From assembly GCA_963205035.1 (NCBI GenBank), contig CAUJII010000118.1, positions 1-7,700 on the forward strand: a stretch of 7,700 bases of DNA, read 5' to 3'. The notes under the pieces are model-generated. The model did not search any database. It was not told where the DNA came from and worked only from the letters and a program-made list of their open reading frames with translations. Source of the DNA: Spirochaetota bacterium. Lineage in GTDB: Bacteria; Spirochaetota; Leptospiria; Turneriellales; Turneriellaceae. Both the position numbers and the translations under genes were made by a program. Of the stretch, positions 1 to 5,577 are shown in pieces (position 1 is the first letter of the stretch; each line of letters begins with the position of its first letter).

Positions 1-51
1 AGCTTCGATGAGGCGTGTGACTTCGCGTATTTCGGTATCGGTGAGTTTCAT
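1..51 (-). CDS. N-terminus of a gene cut by the left edge; possibly a DNA methyltransferase
   Basis: An open frame reads leftward from the ATG at 51-49 to the window edge, giving only 17 residues (MKLTDTEIREVTRLIEA). Its start overlaps the stop of the small upstream gene by four bases (ATGA), the usual sign of translational coupling, and this supports it as a real start although no Shine-Dalgarno is visible. From memory, an N-terminus of the kind LTxTEIRxVTxLIEA followed by GKPLPDKYRF occurs in Mod-like or adenine-specific DNA methyltransferases of restriction-modification systems, but the diagnostic part lies outside the window. The product is therefore tentative; the presence of a coupled coding start is firmer. 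Confidence 0.45.
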   Translation of the reverse strand, partial: MKLTDTEIREVTRLIEA

Positions 52-311
52 GCGTTGTCGGAATTGTTAAGAAATCTAATGGCACCCGCCAGATTGGTAT
101 AATCCTCAATACAAACTTCTATGTTGTGATTTTGGGTTACATTCTTGATAGTTTCAACACCCAAGGGGTGTGTTTCATTTATTTCAATCACGTCATCCTG
201 CTCCGGTTCTGTAGTATCCAGTAATTCAAAGACGACATACTCTTCACTGTCGACGATCTCGGCGGCATAGAATCCTTTTCTCGGGTTTGCTTTTCTGATG
301 ACAGCTTTCAT
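48..311 (-). CDS. Small acidic hypothetical protein, 87 aa
   Basis: I do not recognise a named family. The 87-residue product starts with a basic segment (MKAVIRKANPRKG), continues with alternating hydrophobic and acidic residues suggesting a small beta-rich fold (YAAEIVDSEEYVVFELLD), and is strongly acidic overall, with about twice as many Asp/Glu as Lys/Arg. There is no signal peptide or membrane segment, so it is probably cytoplasmic. Two ATGs compete: the one at 317-315 has a purine-rich GAGAG only 1 nt upstream, while the one at 311-309 has it 7 nt upstream, so the second is chosen. The stop overlaps the start of the next gene leftward by ATGA, so the two are co-translated. If that partner is a DNA methyltransferase, this could be an accessory or regulatory protein of a modification system; this is inference only. 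Confidence 0.7.
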   Translation of the reverse strand: MKAVIRKANPRKGFYAAEIVDSEEYVVFELLDTTEPEQDDVIEINETHPLGVETIKNVTQNHNIEVCIEDYTNLAGAIRFLNNSDNA

Positions 312-573
312 TTTCATTCTCTCAATCAGTAGTTCAAGTCAGTTATCGGAGTTTGGACTGCACCCTTGAAACTGTACAGCACTTTATTGATTTTTTGCCT
401 CGATAATTTCACGAGTGAATCAAACGATCAGGTGCGCCAAGTAGTGTTTTTTTCCGTTGTTGTCAAATGCCGTCCATAGCCGACTTTTCGCATCTCGCGC
501 AAGAACACGTTTGCTATTGATTTGCGCATTTTTCTTGCCTCCCGCACCACGCGGCTCTTTCGCTTGACAACAC
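312..573. other. Divergent intergenic region with no gene
   Basis: This is the upstream region of both the leftward small gene and ahcY. A frame in phase with ahcY stays open back to a TTG at 522, but its residues before the ATG at 600 are Arg/Thr/Phe-rich with no resemblance to AhcY N-termini, so I read it as non-coding. The stretch is rich in T-runs (for example around 391-396 and 449-455) and has a short self-complementary CTGTACAG at 372-379. I see no tRNA, no SAH or SAM riboswitch core, and no intrinsic terminator. Confidence 0.4.
319..323 (-). promoter_or_regulatory. Ribosome binding site deciding the start of the 87-aa gene
   Basis: Read on the minus strand, GAGAG lies 7 nt before the ATG at 311-309 but only 1 nt before the alternative ATG at 317-315. 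The spacing favours the inner start. Confidence 0.5.
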
Positions 574-604
574 ATCGATACATTCGCATGTATCGATTTA
601 TGCT
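564..604 (+). promoter_or_regulatory. ahcY: Candidate ahcY promoter region
   Basis: A consensus -35 hexamer TTGACA is present at 564-569, but 16-18 nt downstream the sequence (around 586-593) is a poor -10. An alternative is a -10-like TATGCT at 599-604 with a weak -35 (GATACA, 577-582) 16 nt upstream. In both arrangements the inverted repeat at 574-597 lies between or over the promoter elements, consistent with repression. The exact promoter cannot be decided by eye. Confidence 0.25.
574..597. promoter_or_regulatory. Perfect inverted repeat upstream of ahcY, probable operator
   Basis: The arms ATCGATACAT (574-583) and ATGTATCGAT (588-597) are exact reverse complements separated by TCGC. The right arm ends two bases before the ahcY ATG at 600 and 35 bases before the alternative GTG at 633. 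There is no T-run after it, so it is not an intrinsic terminator; position and symmetry suit a dimeric repressor site. ArsR-family SAH-sensing regulators (SahR type) are known to control ahcY in Proteobacteria, but I cannot confirm that this sequence matches their motif. A hairpin in the mRNA leader is the alternative. Confidence 0.55.
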
Positions 605-2042
605 AAAAACAGATAATTCCGCAGGTGTTGCCGTGGGGCAGCTTCCTTACAAAGTCGCCGATATCTCACTCGCCGATTTTGGCCGCAAAGAACTCGACAT
701 AGCCGAGCATGAAATGCCAGGCCTTATGTCGCTCAGAAAAAAATACGGCAAAGAAAAACCCTTGAAAGGCGCAAAGATCATGGGCTCTCTGCACATGACG
801 ATTCAAACTGCTGTTCTTATCGAAACCCTAAAAGAACTCGGCGCGGATGTGCGCTGGTGCAGTTGCAACATCTTCTCGACGCAAGACCACGCGGCGGCTG
901 CCATCGCAGAAACTGGAACGCCTGTTTTTGCTTGGAAAGGCGAAACGCTCGAAGAGTATTGGTGGTGCACAGAAGAAGCGCTGACGTGGCCGGATGGTTC
1001 GGGCCCTGATCTTATCGTCGACGATGGTGGCGATGCGACGCTCTTTATCCATTTGGGAGCACAGGCAGAAACAGACCCCGGCGTGCTCGACCAAAAAACA
1101 GACAACAAAGAATTCCAAATTATTTTGAATCAGTTGAAAACTTCGCTCAAGGCTTCGCCCGGTAAATGGGCGAAGATTGGCAAGGCTGTGCGGGGAGTTT
1201 CCGAAGAAACCACAACGGGAGTGAAACGTCTTTATCAAATGATGGAAAAGGGCGAGCTTCTTTTCCCGGCAATCAACGTCAACGACTCGGTCACGAAATC
1301 GAAATTCGACAACCTGTATGGTTGCCGCGAGTCTTTAGTCGACGGCATCAAGCGTGCAACCGACGTCATGCTTGCGGGCAAGGTCGCCGTCGTCGCAGGG
1401 TATGGCGATGTCGGTAAAGGTTCCGCGCAGTCGCTCCGCCAATTCGGTTGCCGCGTCATTATTACAGAGATCGATCCGATATGCGCTCTGCAAGCGGCGA
1501 TGGAAGGGTATACCGTGACGACGATGGAAGATGCGCTTTCAGTCGCGGATATTTTCGTGACGACGACCGGTAACAAGGACATCATCACGCTGGAGCACAT
1601 GAAAGCGATGAAAGACCAGGCGATCATTTGTAATATCGGGCATTTTGATAACGAGATACAAGTTGAAGCGCTCGAACGCTTGCCTGGCGTTAAGAAACTC
1701 AATATCAAACCACAGGTCGATAAATACACGTTACCCAACGGGCATTCGATTTATCTTTTGGCTGAAGGGCGTCTTGTCAACTTGGGTTGCGCGACCGGTC
1801 ACCCATCTTTCGTGATGAGTAATTCGTTCACGAACCAAACCCTTGCTCAGCTCGATCTCTGGCAAAACCGAGACACATACAAAGTGGGAGTTTACCGTTT
1901 GTCTAAGCATTTAGACGAAGAGGTGGCGCGCTTGCATTTGGAACGCATCGGCGTCAAGCTGACAAAGTTGACTAAAGATCAGGCAGACTACATCGGCGTC
2001 GATGTGAACGGACCGTACAAGGCGGAGCACTACCGGTACTGA
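600..2042 (+). CDS. ahcY: S-adenosylhomocysteine hydrolase (adenosylhomocysteinase)
   Basis: Cytosolic NAD-dependent enzyme that reversibly hydrolyses S-adenosylhomocysteine to adenosine and homocysteine, relieving product inhibition of methyltransferases and feeding the methionine cycle. The 480-aa product is full length and of the long form, with the roughly 40-residue insertion at about 155-200. Visible family marks: the YKVADISLADFGRKE block (17-31), SLHMTIQTAVL with substrate His65, DDGGD (141-145), SEETTTGV with Glu203, the VTKSKFDNLYG site with Lys233, Asp237 and Asn238, the NAD-binding GYGDVGKG (267-274), and the C-terminal GPYKAEHYRY whose Lys474 and Tyr478 reach the neighbouring subunit's NAD in the known tetramer. 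Start: ATG at 600 is used, but it lacks a Shine-Dalgarno. An in-frame GTG at 633 is preceded by AGGTG at 5 nt spacing and would give 469 aa with all motifs intact. The gene is followed after 67 nt by an MNT-HEPN cassette. Confidence 0.96.
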   Translation: MLKTDNSAGVAVGQLPYKVADISLADFGRKELDIAEHEMPGLMSLRKKYGKEKPLKGAKIMGSLHMTIQTAVLIETLKELGADVRWCSCNIFSTQDHAAAAIAETGTPVFAWKGETLEEYWWCTEEALTWPDGSGPDLIVDDGGDATLFIHLGAQAETDPGVLDQKTDNKEFQIILNQLKTSLKASPGKWAKIGKAVRGVSEETTTGVKRLYQMMEKGELLFPAINVNDSVTKSKFDNLYGCRESLVDGIKRATDVMLAGKVAVVAGYGDVGKGSAQSLRQFGCRVIITEIDPICALQAAMEGYTVTTMEDALSVADIFVTTTGNKDIITLEHMKAMKDQAIICNIGHFDNEIQVEALERLPGVKKLNIKPQVDKYTLPNGHSIYLLAEGRLVNLGCATGHPSFVMSNSFTNQTLAQLDLWQNRDTYKVGVYRLSKHLDEEVARLHLERIGVKLTKLTKDQADYIGVDVNGPYKAEHYRY

Positions 2043-2109
2043 GAAAATAAGGCCAAACAAAATTGCCAAAACACGCTTGACGCTCTTACACAGCGGCGAG
2101 CGTATAACT

Positions 2110-2604
2110 ATGCGGCTCATTGAACAGTTTGAAGATGTGGCCGAACGCCTCATGCGGTTTGCAGAGGATTACTACGGCGCCTCACTAATCACCTTTGCCG
2201 TTTATGGCTCGGTCGCACGAGGCACAGCCACCATCGAATCTGATTTGGATCTTCTGGTTGTCGCTTCTAATTTGCCCAATGGGCGCATGCCGCGTATCGA
2301 TGCGTTTACCCAGTATGTTGAAGAGCGCGAGAGGATGGCTATCTCGTGCCAGGGCAAGACTTATCCTGTGCGTGTTTCAACCGTTTTGAAAACACCGGAA
2401 GAAGTGCAAATGGGTAGCTTACTTTTTCTCGATATGACTGAACAGGTGAGTATTCTCTTTGACCGAGAAGATTTTTTTACAAAATACTTGGAACGCCTAC
2501 GCGAAAAAATGCGCGAGTGGGGAACAGAAAAGCGGTATTCGGGGGGCGGTTACTATTGGCTCTTGAAACCGAATCTCAAACCCGGCGAGAAAATAGATTT
2601 ATGA
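2110..2604 (+). CDS. MNT-type nucleotidyltransferase domain protein
   Basis: A 164-aa protein of the minimal nucleotidyltransferase (polymerase beta) superfamily. The signature is clear: VYGSVARGTA (31-40), with the GS pair at Gly33-Ser34, followed by the paired metal-binding acids in SDLDLLVV (Asp45, Asp47). The third carboxylate, expected on a later strand, is not obvious: the strand at 86-93 (PVRVSTVL) has no acid. The C-terminus has an aromatic/basic segment (GGGYYWLLKPNLKPGEK) seen in stand-alone MNT proteins paired with HEPN partners. The ATG at 2110 is chosen over an upstream TTG at 2077 because GGCGAG lies about 9 nt before it. Its stop overlaps the HEPN gene by ATGA. In studied MNT-HEPN pairs the nucleotidyltransferase acts as antitoxin by AMPylating the HEPN toxin; whether this pair does so is unknown. 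Confidence 0.85.
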   Translation: MRLIEQFEDVAERLMRFAEDYYGASLITFAVYGSVARGTATIESDLDLLVVASNLPNGRMPRIDAFTQYVEERERMAISCQGKTYPVRVSTVLKTPEEVQMGSLLFLDMTEQVSILFDREDFFTKYLERLREKMREWGTEKRYSGGGYYWLLKPNLKPGEKIDL

Positions 2605-3011
2605 GCAACGAAGATTTGGCAATCGCCTATTTGAAAAAAGCGGCATTGCGTTTGGAAGTTTTACCAGTCTATATAGAGAAACAGGGGTACTCGGACGCCG
2701 TGCGTGAGGCTCAAGAAATTGTCGAATTGGCGACAAAAGCAATGCTGCGCTTCGTGGCGATTGATCCTCCAAAATGGCACGATGTCTCGGCACTGATTCA
2801 CGAACATAGGCATCGCTTTCCAAGTAGTGTGCAGGAACGAATACCCGAACTCGTAGCTCTTTCGCAGCGATTACGCCGTGAACGCGAAATTGCTATGTAC
2901 GGAGATATCGACATGATTCCAACGAATCTTTATTCGCGCTCCGATGCCGATCGTGCGCTTGCCGAGGCAGCACTCAGCGTCGAAATTGCGCAGCAAACTG
3001 CAAGTAAATAG
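2601..3011 (+). CDS. HEPN domain protein partnered with the MNT protein
   Basis: A 136-aa, almost entirely helical protein with the outline of the HEPN family (PF05168 type): an N-terminal helix with Tyr/Leu-rich core, a long helix at 31-52 (VREAQEIVELATKAMLRF), the KWHDVSALI segment (59-67), and the closing RREREIAMYGDIDMIP block (92-107) followed by an SRSDADRALAEAA helix. The catalytic Rx4-6H motif of RNase HEPN toxins is absent: Met99 stands where a histidine would be expected before Tyr100-Gly101-Asp102. It therefore resembles the non-nuclease HEPN subset thought to bind nucleotides or assist the NTase. The ATG is embedded in the MNT stop (ATGA), with GGCGAG about 11 nt upstream, so the two are made together. 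No signal peptide or membrane segment. The stop is TAG at 3009-3011. Confidence 0.82.
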   Translation: MSNEDLAIAYLKKAALRLEVLPVYIEKQGYSDAVREAQEIVELATKAMLRFVAIDPPKWHDVSALIHEHRHRFPSSVQERIPELVALSQRLRREREIAMYGDIDMIPTNLYSRSDADRALAEAALSVEIAQQTASK

Positions 3012-3099
3012 AGACAATCGAGTTCTAAGCCTAAACTCGATCCAAAATCCGCTTTATCGGCTGTCTCTTCTACCGCATCGTCCGTTTGTGAAGCGGATA

Positions 3100-3666
3100 A
3101 TGACTCGATGCGCCGTCTCGATTGCGCTGGCGTATTTCTTAGTTCTCCCACTTTTCGCGCAGAGTGCGCATAGCAGGCTCAAAGATCCGACACTTCTTAA
3201 ACGCTTCGATGCTATTTCGCACAAGATTATGTGCACGTGCGGTTGCAACATGCCGCTCCGAAACTGCAACCATACGGGGCATTGCAATGCGTGGCCTGCG
3301 CGCGATGCTATTGATAAATTACTCTTGGCAGGCTACACCGACACACAAATCATCGACGGTTTCAAGAATGGTTTTGGGAAAATCGCCGAGACCGACGCCG
3401 CGTTTACTTTAGCGCGCACGCAAGATTACAACTACATGGTGCCCAAGTTCGAGAACGGGTTCGGTAGCCAAATCTTGAGCATCCCCGAGAGTAACTATTT
3501 GGCGGTATTTTCAATTCTCGGGTTTCTTCTCTCTGCAGGCGTCGTCGTTCTTTTCATTCGGCACAGACGCAAAAATCAGAAAGCCGAGCCGAGTCTCGAA
3601 GGCGGGGAGGGGCTCGATGCAAGAAAGCGCGACGAACTCTTAAAACAAATTTCGCGCGACGTATAG
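3100..3666 (+). CDS. Exported CcmH/CycL-like cysteine-rich membrane protein
   Basis: The 188-aa product has a signal peptide (basic MTR, hydrophobic core about 5-20, likely cleavage near the AQSA at 20-23), a periplasmic domain and a C-terminal membrane anchor at about 133-154, followed by a basic cytoplasmic tail (RHRRKNQK). The core motif MCTCGCNMPLRNC (44-56), with Cys45, 47, 49, 56 and 62, corresponds in place to the redox LRCxxCQ motif of CcmH/NrfF, the haem-lyase thioredox subunit of cytochrome c maturation. The helical segment after it (ARDAIDKLLLAGYTDTQIIDGF) matches the CcmH three-helix fold, in which this region reads as a 'G.sd.qI.d.f..rYG' type stretch. The CxCxC arrangement differs from the classical CxxC, so metal binding is as plausible as thiol exchange. 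No other ccm gene is in view. The ATG at 3100 has GAAG 6 nt upstream; a GTG at 3088 is a weaker alternative. Confidence 0.72.
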   Translation: MTRCAVSIALAYFLVLPLFAQSAHSRLKDPTLLKRFDAISHKIMCTCGCNMPLRNCNHTGHCNAWPARDAIDKLLLAGYTDTQIIDGFKNGFGKIAETDAAFTLARTQDYNYMVPKFENGFGSQILSIPESNYLAVFSILGFLLSAGVVVLFIRHRRKNQKAEPSLEGGEGLDARKRDELLKQISRDV

Positions 3667-3733
3667 ATCATTTTCCGAAGATTTTAGTCTCAGAACTCGC
3701 TGGCACTGTGGGATTTATACGCTTTCTGCAACT
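3667..3733. other. Convergent junction without a visible terminator
   Basis: The plus-strand CcmH-like gene and the minus-strand mla operon end facing each other 67 nt apart. I looked for a GC hairpin with a T-run on either strand and found none. A T-rich patch at 3734-3742 belongs to the end of the mla operon's last gene. Confidence 0.35.
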
Positions 3734-4678
3734 TTATTTTTTGCGGCAAGATTCTTTGTAGATCATCACCCAAGGCCGTTCTTGGATACACGTAATAAAC
3801 GAGCGGCTGTATTCGACCATCAAGCGAACGTTTTCGCGGATCTCTTTGTTCTGATTGCTGAATTTACCGAGAGTCCCGTGATTTTCAGAAAGCGCTTTTT
3901 CGATAGTTTCCAAATTCTTTGCAATCGTCGATGAATTCTGCACGAGTTCTGCCATGCTTTGTTGTTGCGCCGTGAGAATCTCCTCGCTATTATGCGCGAT
4001 CACCGAGAGATTCCCCTTGAGCGTTGTGAACTGTGTTGAAATTGTCGAAAAATATCCCGTCGCGTTCTTGATTACGGCCTGGAGATCTTCACGGTTCTCG
4101 TTAATAATTCCATCGAGATTTCTTTGCAAGAGCGCAGCGTTGGCAAAAATGAGTTCTGAAACTTCACCCACACTGCGCCCCTCAAACCAGCTTGAGAAAG
4201 AAAGCATCATCTGTTCAAAAGAAGGCGGAGATATCCCCCGCACAATTTCTCCGGGTTGGACGAGAGGTGTTTGAGCGAGCCTTTCACCCAGTTGGATATT
4301 GATATATTTCTGTCCAAAAAGATTGTTAGAAAAAATCGCAATTTGCGTGCCACTGCCGCGTGGGATTTTCCCTTTGAGCGAATTATCGAGGTAAAGCCTT
4401 ACATACGTCTGGCGCTCTTTTTGAAAAATATCTTTAACATAGCCGACTTGCTTGCCGCCTGAAAGCAGCACTTTTGCATTGCGCGTTAAATTGCTCAAGA
4501 ACGAGAACGAAACGTCTATTGTAAATCCCGACCGCGCCGTGTGTATTCGCGAGCCGACGATGGCTACGACCGTCAGGAGAAGAAAACCGACAAAGACCCA
4601 AGCCCCGACGCGGACTGCGTGGCGGCGCGTCTCGTCGAGAGATTGCCATAGAGAAAGGCGCTTCGTTCCGCTCGCCAC
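3734..4678 (-). CDS. Second MCE (MlaD-like) protein of the mla operon
   Basis: A 314-aa periplasm-facing MCE-domain subunit of an Mla-type lipid ABC transporter. It has a short cytoplasmic N-terminus, one membrane segment at about 24-42 and an MCE domain at about 50-150 (GFTIDVSFSFLSNL, then GGKQVGYVKDI, then NNLFGQKYINIQLG). A long helical region at 160-290 contains NLDGIINENREDLQ and a GTLGKF segment. It shares with its upstream neighbour the block PPS-[IF]-[DE]-QMM followed by FSSWF, the KGKIP turn and the GQKY-[VI]-NI strand, so the two are paralogues from an old tandem duplication. Distinctive are the C-terminus RPWVMIYKESCRKK and two cysteines, Cys297 and Cys311, that the paralogue lacks. 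The start is GTG at 4678, 6 nt after the preceding stop, with AAGGGG about 12 nt upstream. It is the last gene of the operon and ends in TAA. Confidence 0.9.
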   Translation of the reverse strand: MASGTKRLSLWQSLDETRRHAVRVGAWVFVGFLLLTVVAIVGSRIHTARSGFTIDVSFSFLSNLTRNAKVLLSGGKQVGYVKDIFQKERQTYVRLYLDNSLKGKIPRGSGTQIAIFSNNLFGQKYINIQLGERLAQTPLVQPGEIVRGISPPSFEQMMLSFSSWFEGRSVGEVSELIFANAALLQRNLDGIINENREDLQAVIKNATGYFSTISTQFTTLKGNLSVIAHNSEEILTAQQQSMAELVQNSSTIAKNLETIEKALSENHGTLGKFSNQNKEIRENVRLMVEYSRSFITCIQERPWVMIYKESCRKK

Positions 4679-4684
4679 AGCGCG

Positions 4685-5575
4685 TTAGTTCCCCTTGTTG
4701 AGAAAGAGCGAAGGGTTGGCTTCGAGTTTTCTGAAAAGCTCGCGCGCGTGGTATGCCGCCTCGTTCGCGTTCTTGTAAAGCTCTTCGTCTTGGATGAGTT
4801 TGCCGACAGACCCGCGCCCCGAATTGATGCGTTGTGTTATCAAGTTTAGATCCCTCGAAATCTTTGACATGTTTTCGAGCATGACTTGAATGTCTTGCTT
4901 GTTTTGGTTCGAGATGTCGGTAAAGTTCTTGGAAAGAATGTTGAGTTTTTGCATCAGCGTGTCGAGCTGCGCCGAGAGCGAAGAAAACGATTCGCGCGCT
5001 TGTTTAATCGTAAAACGGATGTCTCCCCGGTTTTCGGTCACAATGCTATTGAGGTTTGCCAAGAAAGTTTCGGTCTCTTTCATGATTTCTGCGAGCACCT
5101 GCCCGCCGTTCTTGCCGTCGAACCAACTGGAAAACGCCATCATCATCTGGTCGATAGAAGGCGGATCGACCCCCACCCATTCGTCGCCGTCTTGAAAATA
5201 GACTTCGTTTTCTTTCGGCTCGGGAATCGTTATGTTGACGTATTTTTGTCCCATGAGGCCCGTTGTGTAAATAGCGAAGACGGTCTCTGCTCGTTTTGGT
5301 ATCTTGCCGCGCAAGTCTTTATTGAGCGAGATTTGAACATACGTGCGCAGGTCGCGTTGATAAATCCGTTCGACAAAACCTACGGGGAGCCCTCCTGAGA
5401 TGCGTACCGGGGCGCCTGCAGATAAATTATTCAAAAAGCGAAAACGTAAGCTGAGATGGAGCCCATCCCCTGAGACTTGCCAACGCCCGAGGACTGCCAA
5501 GAGAACCACGAACGTCACAAGCGATACGACGACCATGATGCCTACGGTGATGCGGGTGCGTTTTTCTTTGTCCAT
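4685..5575 (-). CDS. mlaD: MCE-family substrate-binding subunit MlaD
   Basis: A 296-aa MCE protein, the periplasmic lipid-channel subunit that sits on MlaE/MlaF in the inner membrane. The order is a basic cytoplasmic tip (MDKEKRTR), a membrane helix at about 10-30, the MCE domain at about 38-140 (LHLSLRFRFLNNLSAGAPVRISGG, then GLPVGFVERI, then TTGLMGQKYVNITI), and a helical or coiled-coil stretch at 145-250 that in MlaD-like proteins forms the central pore. The helical stretch ends in the family-typical NSGRGSVGKLIQDEELYKNA (251-270). It is longer than the roughly 180-aa E. coli MlaD because of this C-terminal extension. ATG at 5575 follows the mlaF stop by 2 nt, with no good Shine-Dalgarno, so translation is probably coupled. 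Confidence 0.92.
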   Translation of the reverse strand: MDKEKRTRITVGIMVVVSLVTFVVLLAVLGRWQVSGDGLHLSLRFRFLNNLSAGAPVRISGGLPVGFVERIYQRDLRTYVQISLNKDLRGKIPKRAETVFAIYTTGLMGQKYVNITIPEPKENEVYFQDGDEWVGVDPPSIDQMMMAFSSWFDGKNGGQVLAEIMKETETFLANLNSIVTENRGDIRFTIKQARESFSSLSAQLDTLMQKLNILSKNFTDISNQNKQDIQVMLENMSKISRDLNLITQRINSGRGSVGKLIQDEELYKNANEAAYHARELFRKLEANPSLFLNKGN

Positions 5576-5577
5576 AA

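Noticed and set aside
372..379. Self-complementary CTGTACAG as an operator
   Set aside because: An eight-base palindrome is expected by chance at this scale and no promoter elements line up with it.
318..573. SAH or SAM riboswitch in the ahcY leader
   Set aside because: No recognisable conserved core or pseudoknot arrangement was seen; the only strong structure is the compact inverted repeat, better explained as a protein site.
522..599. Upstream extension of ahcY to a TTG at 522
   Set aside because: The extra 26 residues resemble no AhcY N-terminus, run through the promoter and palindrome, and have no ribosome binding site.
803..1738. Several open frames of 100-167 codons on the strand opposite ahcY
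   Set aside because: They lie entirely inside a strongly conserved enzyme gene, have compositions typical of antisense shadows and show no recognisable domain.
2541..2546. Run of six G in the MNT gene as a possible phase-variable tract
   Set aside because: Six bases is short for slippage, the frame is intact, and the Gly-rich product there is followed by the expected C-terminal block.
4890..5398. Overlapping plus-strand open frames (up to 170 codons) across the MCE gene
   Set aside because: They are antisense to a clear MCE-domain gene, with no supporting start signals or domains.
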